From UKL13-2 sp038321965 (lineage in GTDB: Bacteria > Pseudomonadota > Gammaproteobacteria > Burkholderiales > Usitatibacteraceae), in assembly GCA_038321965.1 (NCBI GenBank), contig JBBQFL010000019.1, positions 1 to 64,000 on the forward strand: a stretch of 64,000 nt of DNA, given 5' to 3'. Shown in pieces: positions 23,915 to 32,800 of the stretch. How positions within the stretch are numbered: position 1 is the stretch's first letter; each line of letters opens with the position of its first letter. The position numbers and the translations under genes are program-made. The notes beneath the pieces were generated by a model. The model searched no databases and had not been told where the DNA came from. It saw only the letters and a program-made list of their open reading frames with translations.

Positions 23915-25540
23915 ATGCATCAAAAGATCGCTACCAAGAACCTGAAGACCGGTATGTTTGTCGCCGATCTGGATCGGCCGTGGATCGATACACCATTTCT
24001 GTTGCAAGGATTTCTGCTCGAGGACAACGAACAGTTACAGCAACTCCGCCAGCACTGCGAATGGGTCATGATCGATCCTCAACGTTCGGTTGGTCCGGAG
24101 TACGAAAAACCGGCGAAAAAGGCAGCATTCACGCCGCGCTCCCTGGGTAGTGAGCCCCGGGTGGTCATCAACCGGTCTCAAGCACCTGCCAGGCCAGCGG
24201 ATCGGGAATCAGCGAAAACCAGCACAACGTCACCCGCGAAACCAGTACCCGCGCGTAACATGGCGCAGGCGACCTCCGGCAGCAACCCACGATCGCCAGA
24301 TTCGATCACCTGGACAGCCGGAAGCCGCGACAATACACCTGCTCGTGCCGCAGGAAAACTCGCTCCCCCTGCCGCGTCGAGAAACGCTCACTCCATCAGC
24401 AACGCGAACGAAACGCCGAGGCGCGGACTGCGCAGCCTCTGGGGCGACCTCCGCGACGGCGTCACCAACATGTTCGCGCGAACCGAAAATGATAAGTACG
24501 ATTTCGATAAGGTTCCGGAGTCCATAGATGCAGCCGAAGTGTTTTTGCGGCCGGCATTCATACCGGAGACGGTCCAGCTAACGATCTACGAAGATACGGC
24601 GACGGTCGAATCTGAAATCAGTGCGGCGGCAGACTCCTTCAAACGCACCAACGACTTGTTGAACAACATCGCCGACGATATTCGCGGTGGCGAAGGCTTG
24701 AAGCTCGAAAACATAGAATCAGTGATCGACGATATGGTCGACAGCATGATTCGCAATCCTGATGCACTCATGTGGGTGGCGCGCATGCGCGAGCAGGATT
24801 TGAATATCTACAGTCACGGCATCAGCGTCGCAGTAAATCTGGTGGCTTTTGGCAGGCACCTTGGTTACCCAAAAGAGCAGCTCACACAACTTGGAACGCT
24901 TGGCCTGCTGCTGGATGTTGGTAAGATCAAGTTACCCCGAGAGCTGTTGGAAAAAAATCAACGTCTGACGGCCGACGAGTTCGAACAGATCAAAGAGCAT
25001 GTCGAACTTGGTCTCACTATTTTGGGTGAAACGCCAAACATTCACCCGGACGTACTCGAAGGTATTGCCCAGCACCATGAACGGATGAACGGTAGTGGCT
25101 ATCCCAATAACCTGATCGGGAACAAAATCAGTACGTATGGCCGTATGAGCGCGATCGCAGACACGTACTCGGCGGTAACCAAACCACGCCCATACGCCGA
25201 GGTAGTTTCGCCGCACCAGGCGCTACAAATGCTCTCCAGTTGGAGTGGTAGCCAATTCCAGGCTGATATGGTCGAACAGTTCATTCAATCCATTGGCGTG
25301 TTTCCGGTCGGTAGCATGGTGGAACTCTCTACCGGTGAAGTTGCTGTCGTGGTTACGCATAGCAAATACAAGCGACTGCGGCCGGTGGTACTGGTGCTCA
25401 CTGAAGCCGACAAGACAATACGAACCAATCCTAGTACCCGCGACCTTCTTTACGATACTTCGGATACTCCGGTATATATCAAACGTGGATTGCCCAGCAA
25501 GTCTTACGGGCTGGACCCTCGTGACTACTACGCCGCTTAA
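23915..25540 (+). CDS. DUF3391/HD-GYP domain protein with a changed HD motif
   Basis: 541 residues from the ATG at 23915 (MHQKIATKNLKTGMFVADLDRPW), the typical DUF3391 opening; 70 upstream bases are in frame but unsupported. Residues 1-60 are the DUF3391 domain, about 65-175 a Ser/Pro/Arg-rich linker, about 270-450 the HD-GYP domain, with YSHGISVAVN near 300, HHERMNGSGYPNN near 386-397 and IADTYSAVTKPRPYAE after it. The HD dyad expected as HDxGK is LDVGK (Leu 333, Asp 334), so a metal-binding His is missing. Intact HD-GYPs hydrolyse c-di-GMP; here activity may be lost or altered, leaving a sensor or binding role. The EAL gene follows after 27 bases. Confidence 0.85.
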   Translation: MHQKIATKNLKTGMFVADLDRPWIDTPFLLQGFLLEDNEQLQQLRQHCEWVMIDPQRSVGPEYEKPAKKAAFTPRSLGSEPRVVINRSQAPARPADRESAKTSTTSPAKPVPARNMAQATSGSNPRSPDSITWTAGSRDNTPARAAGKLAPPAASRNAHSISNANETPRRGLRSLWGDLRDGVTNMFARTENDKYDFDKVPESIDAAEVFLRPAFIPETVQLTIYEDTATVESEISAAADSFKRTNDLLNNIADDIRGGEGLKLENIESVIDDMVDSMIRNPDALMWVARMREQDLNIYSHGISVAVNLVAFGRHLGYPKEQLTQLGTLGLLLDVGKIKLPRELLEKNQRLTADEFEQIKEHVELGLTILGETPNIHPDVLEGIAQHHERMNGSGYPNNLIGNKISTYGRMSAIADTYSAVTKPRPYAEVVSPHQALQMLSSWSGSQFQADMVEQFIQSIGVFPVGSMVELSTGEVAVVVTHSKYKRLRPVVLVLTEADKTIRTNPSTRDLLYDTSDTPVYIKRGLPSKSYGLDPRDYYAA

Positions 25541-25567
25541 CCAAACGCCCTGAGAATCCGCGTAGAG

Positions 25568-26893
25568 ATGACTGATATCCCCCACATTCCTGCGCCAGCA
25601 AGTTCGTTGCGGGCACCTTCGGGGGAAGTCCAACCATCCCAGGAGATTGACCGCAGACTCCTGAGATCGACCCTCACCAATGCAATCAACCACGCGCGTA
25701 TGGCACAGCGCGTGGTTGCCGTCCTGATGGTGACACTTTCACGTTCGGATCGCCTTGAGGCAATACTGGGGGTACCTACACGCCAAATCATGCAGCAGGC
25801 CATGCGCCGCGTTGCCGACGCATTGCGACCGGATGACCGCATTGTGCAACTCACCGACGAAAAACTCTGTGTCATGCTGCCTAATCTTCGCAGTGAAGCC
25901 CTACCGCTGCTGGCGGCGGGAAAGGTTAAGCAGGCGTTTGAGACGCCATTCAGCTTCGAGGAGAATATTGTCACCATACGGCCTTCCATTGGCATCGCCA
26001 CCTTTCCAGCCCAGGCGGCGAACGGCGAAGAACTTCTCGTGCACGCCGATATCGCGAAGGACATCGCCCGCAACCGGGACGTACTCCACTACGTTTTCCA
26101 TGCCGATGACCGTCGCGCAGCAGATACCTATACGGGCCTCAACAACGAGTTGCGCGAGGCAATCCGTTCCAATCAACTTGAAGTGCACTATCAACCAAAA
26201 GTCGATCTGAAATCCGGCCAGTGCCGAAGCGTTGAAGCGTTATTGCGCTGGACTTTGCCGGACCACGGCGTCATTCCGCCGTCGTCAATCATCCGAGTCG
26301 CGGAAAGCAACGGCATGATTGGTGTGCTTACAGAATGGGTGCTGAATACGGCGCTACGACACCAGTCAGAATGGAAATATCTGGGTACCAATGTTGATGT
26401 TGCTGTCAACCTTTCTACCGTTACGCTTGGCGACGGCCAGCTCCCCAGCATGATCGGCCAGGTGCTGGGCATCTGGCAAGCTGACCCGACACACCTGACG
26501 CTGGAGATTACCGAAGACGCTACCATTAACGACATGGAGTATTCGTTGACGATAATGAATCAGCTGAAGAAAATGGGCGCCAAACTATCAGTAGATGACT
26601 TTGGCACGGGTTACTCGTCCCTTTCCTACGTAAAGCGATTCCCACTCAGCGAGTTGAAGATCGACAAGATGTTTGTCCAGCACATGCGTGACAACAAGGG
26701 TGACCAACAAATCGTACGGTCGGTGATCGATCTGGCACACAATTTTGACCTCACGGTTGTCGCCGAAGGTGTTGAAGACAACGCCACACTCAAGGAGCTC
26801 AAACGCATGGGATGCGATCTGGCGCAAGGCTTCGTCATCAGCCCCGCCATGCCTGCTAGTGAATTGCTCGAGTGGCTTAAACGGCACAACTGA
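25568..26893 (+). CDS. c-di-GMP phosphodiesterase, degenerate GGDEF plus intact EAL
   Basis: 441 residues, no membrane segment or signal peptide. Residues about 30-180 form a GGDEF fold in which the active-site loop is LTDEKLCVML instead of GGDEF, so no cyclase activity is expected. Residues about 195-435 form an EAL domain with VEALLRW (222-228), LTLEITEDATIND, DDFGTGYSSL (about 343) and VVAEGVEDN, the metal- and substrate-binding set of active phosphodiesterases. It would degrade c-di-GMP in the cytoplasm. It is closely spaced behind the HD-GYP gene, so the pair probably shares a transcript. Confidence 0.88.
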   Translation: MTDIPHIPAPASSLRAPSGEVQPSQEIDRRLLRSTLTNAINHARMAQRVVAVLMVTLSRSDRLEAILGVPTRQIMQQAMRRVADALRPDDRIVQLTDEKLCVMLPNLRSEALPLLAAGKVKQAFETPFSFEENIVTIRPSIGIATFPAQAANGEELLVHADIAKDIARNRDVLHYVFHADDRRAADTYTGLNNELREAIRSNQLEVHYQPKVDLKSGQCRSVEALLRWTLPDHGVIPPSSIIRVAESNGMIGVLTEWVLNTALRHQSEWKYLGTNVDVAVNLSTVTLGDGQLPSMIGQVLGIWQADPTHLTLEITEDATINDMEYSLTIMNQLKKMGAKLSVDDFGTGYSSLSYVKRFPLSELKIDKMFVQHMRDNKGDQQIVRSVIDLAHNFDLTVVAEGVEDNATLKELKRMGCDLAQGFVISPAMPASELLEWLKRHN

Positions 26894-27014
26894 ATCATGT
26901 AAATTCGCGAGAATTTCGCGTGATTGACATGTTCCACCATTGAGAAACGCGTGCTAATCTGTTTGGCATCGTCGGCGATCCAGTGAAACGCTTTTTGCAA
27001 CAACCTCTCAGGTA

Positions 27015-27404
27015 ATGGCCATGAACCTCAACGCTGAACAAATAGCTGAACTACTTGCCGGTATCGCGCGTTCGCAACAGGCGATCATTGACGCGATTGA
27101 AAGTGAGAGTGGTGGCTGGCGAAATACCCACTTGTTGCCGAAGCTGAATACGGCCTCGAACATGCGTCTGGCGACGCCACGTTTAATCGACATACCCTCG
27201 CGTATATTATTGCGATCGCAGGGCCGTGTGCCGATGGATGTTGCGACTATCGTACGCGCTATCCAGGAATCACTGGGACCATCTGCAGTGGCCACTCCCG
27301 TGCCGGCCCCAGTGACAACACCGGCAGCCGTCGCGGGCGGAAACGCCGCCTCAGTGCCTGCGGACCCAAAGAACAATGACCTCGGTAATTTCTTCGATAG
27401 CTGA
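27015..27404 (+). CDS. Hypothetical protein with Pro/Ala-rich C-terminus
   Basis: 129 residues; ATG at 27015 or 27021. The N-terminal part has a helical stretch (LNAEQIAELLAGIARSQQAIIDAIE), the middle is polar, and the last 45 residues are a Pro/Ala/Val low-complexity tail ending in NNDLGNFFDS. No signal peptide or membrane segment. I do not recognise a family. It lies between the EAL gene and the GH71/99-like gene, on the same strand as both, with gaps of about 120 and 110 bases. Confidence 0.5.
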   Translation: MAMNLNAEQIAELLAGIARSQQAIIDAIESESGGWRNTHLLPKLNTASNMRLATPRLIDIPSRILLRSQGRVPMDVATIVRAIQESLGPSAVATPVPAPVTTPAAVAGGNAASVPADPKNNDLGNFFDS

Positions 27405-27514
27405 CGGTCGCTGTTGGCGGCGATGGTGACGCACAAAGCTCACTGGCACCTGCGGGGCAGTCAAAATCTATTTCCCGGTCAGCAAAACCTTGCAGCCGGT
27501 AATTTGCAAATTGA

Positions 27515-28894
27515 GTGTGCCGCTCTAGCGCGCATCGCGAAATAGATGTGACTTCACAACTTCCTGTTTCGTGCTTGGTCCCTCGCCATTGGCTTATCAC
27601 AGTGCTTGCCTTGGCCTGCCTGACTTGCGCGACAAACAACGCGTCATTTGCCGCAGACGCGGGTTCTGTCACTGCCGCAACAGGCCTGAAGGGTCGACTG
27701 ATTGTCGGCTACCAAGGCTGGTTTGGTTGCCCGCAAGACGCCGTCGGCAATGCGCAATGGGTTCACTGGTTCCACAAGAACAATCCGGTTGAAGAAAATC
27801 TCTCTGTCGATCTGTTGCCGTCAGTACAGCAGTTCGGCCAAGCAGACTTATGCCCGACAAATCTACGTCGTCAGGATGGGTCCACCATCAGTGTTTTTTC
27901 TTCGCAGAACGCGCGGGTTGTAGCGAAGCATTTTCGCTGGATGCGCGACCACGGTATTGACGGTGCCGCCGTGCAACGTTTTGTTGGCCCATTGGCCACG
28001 CCAGTATTGAAGCAGCGCAGTGATCGCGTCTTGCGGAACGCAATGGCGGCTGCGGAGGCAAATGCGCGCGTGTTCTTTCTTACCTATGACATTTCCGGCG
28101 CGGATGCCAGTACGGTAGTGGCCGATATTCAACGTGACTGGAAATACCTTGTTCAGGAACTCAAAATCACGAGTAGTCCGAGCTATTTGCGCGCCAACGG
28201 CAAACCTTTGTTGCAACTATGGGGCTTCGGATTCAAAGACCGGCCCGGTTCGCCGTCGGAAGTTTCCGCATTGATCGGCGACCTCCAGAATGGTCGCAAC
28301 AATCTGACCGGTGTAACACTTATCGGCGGCGTTCCCTCGAACTGGCGAACGCTGGACGGAGACTCGCAATCAGACCGCCACTGGGCAGACGTCTATCGTA
28401 GTTACGATGTGCTGAGTCCCTGGTCCGTAGGGCGCTTTCGCGATGACACCGGTGCAGATAAATTTATTCGCGAGCGCGTCATGCCAGACATCGAAGAATC
28501 CAGGCGTCTCGGTATCGCTTACATGCCGGTGATCTTCCCTGGTTTTTCCTGGTACAACCTGCAAAAAGGGCGCGGCGATAAAAAATTAGCGATCCTCAAT
28601 CAGATTCCAAGGCGCTGCGGCAATTTTTATTGGCGGCAGATAGCAGGTCTGCTTGCTACCCGCGTTGAAACGCTTTACGCGGCCATGTTTGATGAAGTCG
28701 ATGAGGGCACGGCTTTATTTCCGACCGAAACGCGCGAAGACCGATTACCCAAAGACGCAAAGATGGCATTCCTGAATCAGGACGGATGTGTACTTGCCGA
28801 CGACTGGTATCTGCAAATTACCGGCAAGGCGGCCAGCTATCTGCGCCGGAACGAGGTGCCGCCCGCTCCACTCGACGCAACAATGCGCCCCTGA
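27515..28894 (+). CDS. Secreted glycoside hydrolase family 71/99-like protein
   Basis: Up to 459 residues; start at GTG 27515 or GTG 27548, neither with a strong ribosome binding site. The N-terminus is a signal peptide (WLITVLALACLTCATNNASFAADAG). The mature part has VGYQGWFGCPQD, RDHGIDGAAVQRF, the LLQLWGFGF strand, YDVLSPWSVGRF, YMPVIFPGFSWYNLQKG and AAMFDEVDEGTALF, the TIM-barrel pattern of GH71/GH99-like proteins (endo-mannosidase or glucanase type), many of them of unknown substrate. It converges on the hydroxypyruvate isomerase-like gene after three bases. Confidence 0.75.
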   Translation: MCRSSAHREIDVTSQLPVSCLVPRHWLITVLALACLTCATNNASFAADAGSVTAATGLKGRLIVGYQGWFGCPQDAVGNAQWVHWFHKNNPVEENLSVDLLPSVQQFGQADLCPTNLRRQDGSTISVFSSQNARVVAKHFRWMRDHGIDGAAVQRFVGPLATPVLKQRSDRVLRNAMAAAEANARVFFLTYDISGADASTVVADIQRDWKYLVQELKITSSPSYLRANGKPLLQLWGFGFKDRPGSPSEVSALIGDLQNGRNNLTGVTLIGGVPSNWRTLDGDSQSDRHWADVYRSYDVLSPWSVGRFRDDTGADKFIRERVMPDIEESRRLGIAYMPVIFPGFSWYNLQKGRGDKKLAILNQIPRRCGNFYWRQIAGLLATRVETLYAAMFDEVDEGTALFPTETREDRLPKDAKMAFLNQDGCVLADDWYLQITGKAASYLRRNEVPPAPLDATMRP

Positions 28895-28897
28895 TTT

Positions 28898-29719
28898 TCA
28901 GTTTGCCCCTGTATCCTGCCAAGCGTGAAACCATTCCAGCGTCTCGGCGGTGATGCGTCCCTCGCTCGGTCGATACTCCGCGCTCACCCAGCCGCCATAG
29001 CTTCCACTAGCTGCCACGCGATCAATTTCCTCAAACAAATGCGGATAGTCAATCGTTCCTGTGCCCGGCTCGTTGCGACCCGGCGCGTCGGCGAATTGAA
29101 TGTGGCCAATGCGTGGCAACAACCGTTCGATGGTTGCGGCCAGCTCCACCGCGCCGCCGCCCTCCATGATCCGCATATGATAGCAATCGTACTGCAACAT
29201 GATATTCGCGGCGCCAACGATATCCATCACGCGAACCGCATCGGTGGTGTTGCTGACAAGATAGCCCGTAACATCCTGCGTATTGATCGGCTCAAGATTA
29301 AGTGCGAGTCCGGCAAGCTGGCACTGGTTTGCCGCGTAGCGCAAGTTGGAAATCAACGTCATCTCGCATAAGCCTCGATCAGCGTCAGGCGGCAGCACAC
29401 CGGCCAGGCAATTGAGTTGCGGCACGCCAATGGCCAGCGCATATTCGATCGCTTCAGCCACGCACAACTGAAACGACTCTTCGCGACCAGGAACGCCGGC
29501 GAATCCCCATTCTCCCAGCGATTGTGAACCGGCTCGGATATTGATCAGCACAGGCGTTAGCCGATATTGTTTTAGCCGATTACTAACGTCTTTCGAATCA
29601 TGATCGTAGGGATAGTGGAATTCGACCGCAGCGAATCCGGCTTCGGCCGCAGCAGAAAATCGTTCGAGGAACGGCACCTCAGTAAACAGGAAAGAGATAT
29701 TGGCGGCGAAGCGTGGCAT
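28898..29719 (-). CDS. hyi: Hydroxypyruvate isomerase-like sugar-phosphate isomerase
   Basis: 273 residues, a TIM barrel of the AP-endonuclease-2/Hyi group: MPRFAANISFLFTEVPFLERFSAAAEAGF, VEFHYPYDH, INIRAGSQSLGEWGFAG, the catalytic-metal Glu in LALNLEPINTQD, LQYDCYHMRIMEGG, IGHIQFADAPGRNEPGTGTIDY and VSAEYRPS. Family members interconvert hydroxypyruvate and tartronate semialdehyde in glyoxylate metabolism; related OtnI and EC 5.3.1.35 enzymes act on 2-dehydrotetronate, so the substrate is not certain. It stands alone on the minus strand with no glyoxylate carboligase or reductase nearby. Confidence 0.8.
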   Translation of the reverse strand: MPRFAANISFLFTEVPFLERFSAAAEAGFAAVEFHYPYDHDSKDVSNRLKQYRLTPVLINIRAGSQSLGEWGFAGVPGREESFQLCVAEAIEYALAIGVPQLNCLAGVLPPDADRGLCEMTLISNLRYAANQCQLAGLALNLEPINTQDVTGYLVSNTTDAVRVMDIVGAANIMLQYDCYHMRIMEGGGAVELAATIERLLPRIGHIQFADAPGRNEPGTGTIDYPHLFEEIDRVAASGSYGGWVSAEYRPSEGRITAETLEWFHAWQDTGAN

Positions 29720-29840
29720 TTGGTTGGTACGATCTAATGATAGTGCCGAGTATGATGGGTAATTGCGAACAAGTGCACATCAAGAGCGGTAGTGCCGACC
29801 CGAGACACTCAAAAAAATACGACATTAGGAAAGGAAAAAC

Positions 29841-30659
29841 ATGGCCGGACAACCCGAAATCACCAACATGGCGCTGTTCTGCGATTTTGAAAACGTCGCT
29901 ATCGGCGTGCGCGATGCGAAGTATCCGGAATTCGACATCAAGAAAGTGTTGGAGCGCCTACTCGTCAAAGGCAGTATTGTCGTCAAGAAAGCGTACTGCG
30001 ACTGGGACCGATACAAGGAATTCAAGAAGACCATGCACGAGGCCGCATTTGAGTTGATCGAGATTCCGCACGTTCGCCAATCCGGCAAGAATTCTGCCGA
30101 TATTCGTCTGGTGGTCGATGCACTCGATCTCTGCTACACCAAGGCGCATGTCGATACGTTCGTCATTATTAGCGGTGACTCTGATTTCTCACCGCTCGTG
30201 GCGAAATTGAAGGAAAACAACAAGCGCGTCATCGGCGTTGGCGTAAAAGATTCAACGTCCGAACTGTTGAGTGGCGCGTGCCACGAGTTTATCTACTACG
30301 ACGACCTCGTGCGTGCGCAGGAAGCGAAGAAGCAGGCCAATCGGCAAGCCACCGCTAAGCCCGCCGCGCAGGCGAAAAAGGCTGCGCAGAAACCGGAAGA
30401 CGACAAGCGAATTGAAGTACTGGAGTTTCTGGTCGATACCGTGGAAGATCTGATCAATGAGCGCGGCTCGGACGAGAAACTTTGGGGCTCAATGGTGAAG
30501 CCGACGATGCAGCGCCGCCGACCGGGCTTCAATGAGTCGTCATATGGTTATCGCAGTTTTAAGGAACTCGTCGAGGATGCAGATAAGCGGCAGATGGTGG
30601 TGATGGTGCGCGATGAAAAGTCCGGGCAGTACACGATACAGTTGCCAGCGAGTCGTTAG
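29841..30659 (+). CDS. NYN-domain ribonuclease-like protein with C-terminal OST-HTH (LOTUS) domain
   Basis: 272 residues, no export signal. The N-terminal NYN (PIN-like, LabA/DUF88) domain has FCDFENVAI with D15, NSADIRLVVDALDL with D87 and D93, and ISGDSDFSPLV with D113 and D115, the acidic metal-binding set. A Lys/Ala/Gln-rich linker (about 165-190) leads to an OST-HTH domain (about 195-270; WGSMVKPTMQRRRPGFNESSYGYRSFKELVED). NYN proteins cut RNA; OST-HTH domains bind RNA, so an RNA-processing role is inferred. The ATG has AGGAAAAAC upstream. No operon partner. Confidence 0.85.
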   Translation: MAGQPEITNMALFCDFENVAIGVRDAKYPEFDIKKVLERLLVKGSIVVKKAYCDWDRYKEFKKTMHEAAFELIEIPHVRQSGKNSADIRLVVDALDLCYTKAHVDTFVIISGDSDFSPLVAKLKENNKRVIGVGVKDSTSELLSGACHEFIYYDDLVRAQEAKKQANRQATAKPAAQAKKAAQKPEDDKRIEVLEFLVDTVEDLINERGSDEKLWGSMVKPTMQRRRPGFNESSYGYRSFKELVEDADKRQMVVMVRDEKSGQYTIQLPASR

Positions 30660-30979
30660 AAGTAACCGTTGTGTGGTGCGAACGCTTGCTACTCCCGTAC
30701 AGTATGCAAGCTACCGCTGACGCCGACTAGCAACAGCTATGTACGGCCGGTATCAACCCTCGACTGAAGCGTTTCGGCCATCGTCGCCACAAAAATCCTT
30801 TTCACGCTTTCCGTTTGAGCGCAGTGTCTTTGATTTCCGCCAAGAAATAAACTGAAAAACAAGCGCCATGGCGGTGTGCAGACCGGAAATGCTTGCAATG
30901 CCGCTCCGGGTGGCGTTCTACATCAGCGTCATGGGCATTGAATACTTCACCGCTGCGGAAGCTAAATGGAGATAAGCCG
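30660..30979. other. Intergenic stretch, no gene recognised
   Basis: 320 bases between the NYN protein and the TetR promoter. No plausible frame, structured RNA or terminator with a T run is seen on either strand. Confidence 0.4.
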
Positions 30980-31009
30980 TTGACATAAATAGAACGGTTG
31001 TTCTATTAT
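30980..31009 (+). promoter_or_regulatory. tetR promoter with palindromic operator
   Basis: ttgaca (30980-30985) and tattat (31004-31009) are spaced 18 bases and match sigma70 hexamers well. Between and across them lies a perfect 8-base inverted repeat (aatagaac 30988-30995, gttctatt 31000-31007, spacer ggtt). The position is ideal for repression, so the TetR protein encoded directly downstream probably regulates itself. The expected transcription start falls at about the ATG (31016), leaving almost no leader. Confidence 0.8.
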
Positions 31010-31015
31010 TTACGT

Positions 31016-31663
31016 ATGTCATCTCAATCCGCAAAGCTCTCCAAGGGTGAAGAGACCCGCGCGCTTATCCTCGAAGCCGCCGTTCAACACGCCGGCGTGC
31101 ATGGTTTCGAAGCCCTGACAATCGGCGTGCTGGCTGAGCAGGCGGGCTTGTCCAAGAGTGGTCTCTTTGCCCACTTTGGCTCGAAGGAAGAGCTGCAAAT
31201 CGCCACGTTGGACGAGGCAGTGCGCCGCTACAACGAGGTCGCGTTTATTCCGGCATTGAAGGCGCCAAGGGGATTGCGCCGCTTGTCGATGGTTTTCGAC
31301 AACTGGCTGCAGTGGCTTGAACGCAGCGGTTTGAAGGCCTGCCCCATGATTGCGGCGAACACCGAGTTCGATGATCGGCCCGGGCCGATGCGTGATGCGG
31401 TGGTGCAGCATATGCAGCGGCTTAACCAGGAAATCATTCGCGGCGTGCAGATCGCTATTGATACCGGCGAGTTCGCTCGTGATGCCGATCCAGAACAGTT
31501 TGCGTTCGAGCTATTCGGCATTATTTCTAGCTGCTATCGCTCGCGCTATTTGTTTTCGGATCCCGCCGCGAGCGCGCGGGCGCGCAAAGCATTTGACCGG
31601 CTGACCGCCTCCAGCCTCGCCCGGCCAGAACGCGAAAGCATTACCCGTCGTACTCCCAAATAA
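31016..31663 (+). CDS. TetR/AcrR-family transcriptional regulator
   Basis: 215 residues from the ATG at 31016. Helix-turn-helix at about 25-60 (RALILEAAVQHAGVHGFEALTIGVLAEQAGLSKSGLFAHFGSKEEL is the usual TetR pattern), followed by a C-terminal ligand-binding domain with KACPMIAANTEFDDRPG, typical of the YcdC/TetR_C_6-like group. No Shine-Dalgarno sequence precedes the ATG, consistent with a leaderless message. The alpha/beta hydrolase gene follows after 22 bases and is the likely regulon member together with the acyl-CoA ligase downstream. Confidence 0.9.
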   Translation: MSSQSAKLSKGEETRALILEAAVQHAGVHGFEALTIGVLAEQAGLSKSGLFAHFGSKEELQIATLDEAVRRYNEVAFIPALKAPRGLRRLSMVFDNWLQWLERSGLKACPMIAANTEFDDRPGPMRDAVVQHMQRLNQEIIRGVQIAIDTGEFARDADPEQFAFELFGIISSCYRSRYLFSDPAASARARKAFDRLTASSLARPERESITRRTPK

Positions 31664-31685
31664 ACTTTTCCATCAGGAGATTCTC

Positions 31686-32663
31686 ATGAGTGTTGCAATA
31701 TCCAGTGTCATTTCTAGCGCCGCAAATAGCACGATCGTTCGTAACTATATTTTGCTGCCGCTTATGCGCGCGACAACCTCGGTTGCAGCCACAATCGCGC
31801 CCGCATGGGTGGCGCGCACTGCAGCGCAACGTTTCATCACGCCGCCGCACCACGCCCACACACCACGAGAATTACGGCACCTGCAAAATGGCCGCAGCGT
31901 GTTGATCGCATCCTCGCTCGGCAAACTCGCCGCCTGGCAATTCGGCGACCGCTGGCGTCCGGCGATCATCATGAGCCACGGCTGGGGTGGGCGCGGTGCG
32001 CAATTTCGTGAATTCGTTCAGCCACTGCTCGATGCGGATTTTCAGGTGTGGCTATTCGATCACGTTAGCCATGGCCTCAGTGAAGGCCGTGACGCGCCAA
32101 TTACCGACTTTGCCAAGGGAGTTACTGCGGTGGTACGCGCGGCTGAGTCTGAAGGTGTCTCAATCGCAGGGTTTGTAGGCCATTCTCTGGGCTGCACCGG
32201 CATCGGTATCGCATTGCGCAGCGAATTGCGCGACTTGAAAAAAGTACGCGTCGTGCAAATTGCGCCCCCGGCCTCGCTAATTCGCTACTCGCGATTTTTC
32301 GCCCGCATGCTGGGACTGCCTGAGCGCATTCGTGCAGCGATGCAGTGGCGGCTTGAGCAAAAAATTGGCGTGAACTGGCATGAATTTGAGATGCCTGAGG
32401 CCGTTTCTACGCTGACTGCTAAGGCGCTGATCATTCACGATCAGAACGACCGGGATGTGCGCATCGAAAACGGCCTGACTGTTGCACGATCCTGGCCTGA
32501 CGCACGCTTCAAGCGAACGTACCGCCTTGGCCATCGCAAGATCCTGCGCGATCAGAGTGTAATTGCAGCTGCAGCGGACTTCCTGGCTGATCGCGTCGAG
32601 TTTCAGCGACCACCGCAGATTGACGAGTGGGCCGATTTTCCAGGAGCGGCGCCAATATATTGA
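31686..32663 (+). CDS. Alpha/beta-fold hydrolase
   Basis: 325 residues. An N-terminal segment of about 55 residues precedes the hydrolase core: the oxyanion strand IIMSHGWGGRGAQF, the nucleophile elbow GFVGHSLGCTGIGIAL, the acid region LIIHDQNDRDVRIENG and the catalytic His region YRLGHRKILRD. A serine ester or lipase-type reaction is likely; the substrate is unknown. RBS AGGAG stands just before the ATG. It is coupled to tetR and precedes an acyl-CoA ligase. Confidence 0.8.
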   Translation: MSVAISSVISSAANSTIVRNYILLPLMRATTSVAATIAPAWVARTAAQRFITPPHHAHTPRELRHLQNGRSVLIASSLGKLAAWQFGDRWRPAIIMSHGWGGRGAQFREFVQPLLDADFQVWLFDHVSHGLSEGRDAPITDFAKGVTAVVRAAESEGVSIAGFVGHSLGCTGIGIALRSELRDLKKVRVVQIAPPASLIRYSRFFARMLGLPERIRAAMQWRLEQKIGVNWHEFEMPEAVSTLTAKALIIHDQNDRDVRIENGLTVARSWPDARFKRTYRLGHRKILRDQSVIAAAADFLADRVEFQRPPQIDEWADFPGAAPIY

Positions 32664-32800
32664 CGGTTGCGTCGCAGCGCAGGAAGCTCGCAGCAAGATT
32701 CGCAGGGATTTACTCTTTCAAAGCGGGAGTGTGATAACACACGACATCCGCCGGTTCGCCTATGCCAAAATAGGTGCAGAAAAAATAACCGGAGGAAGCC

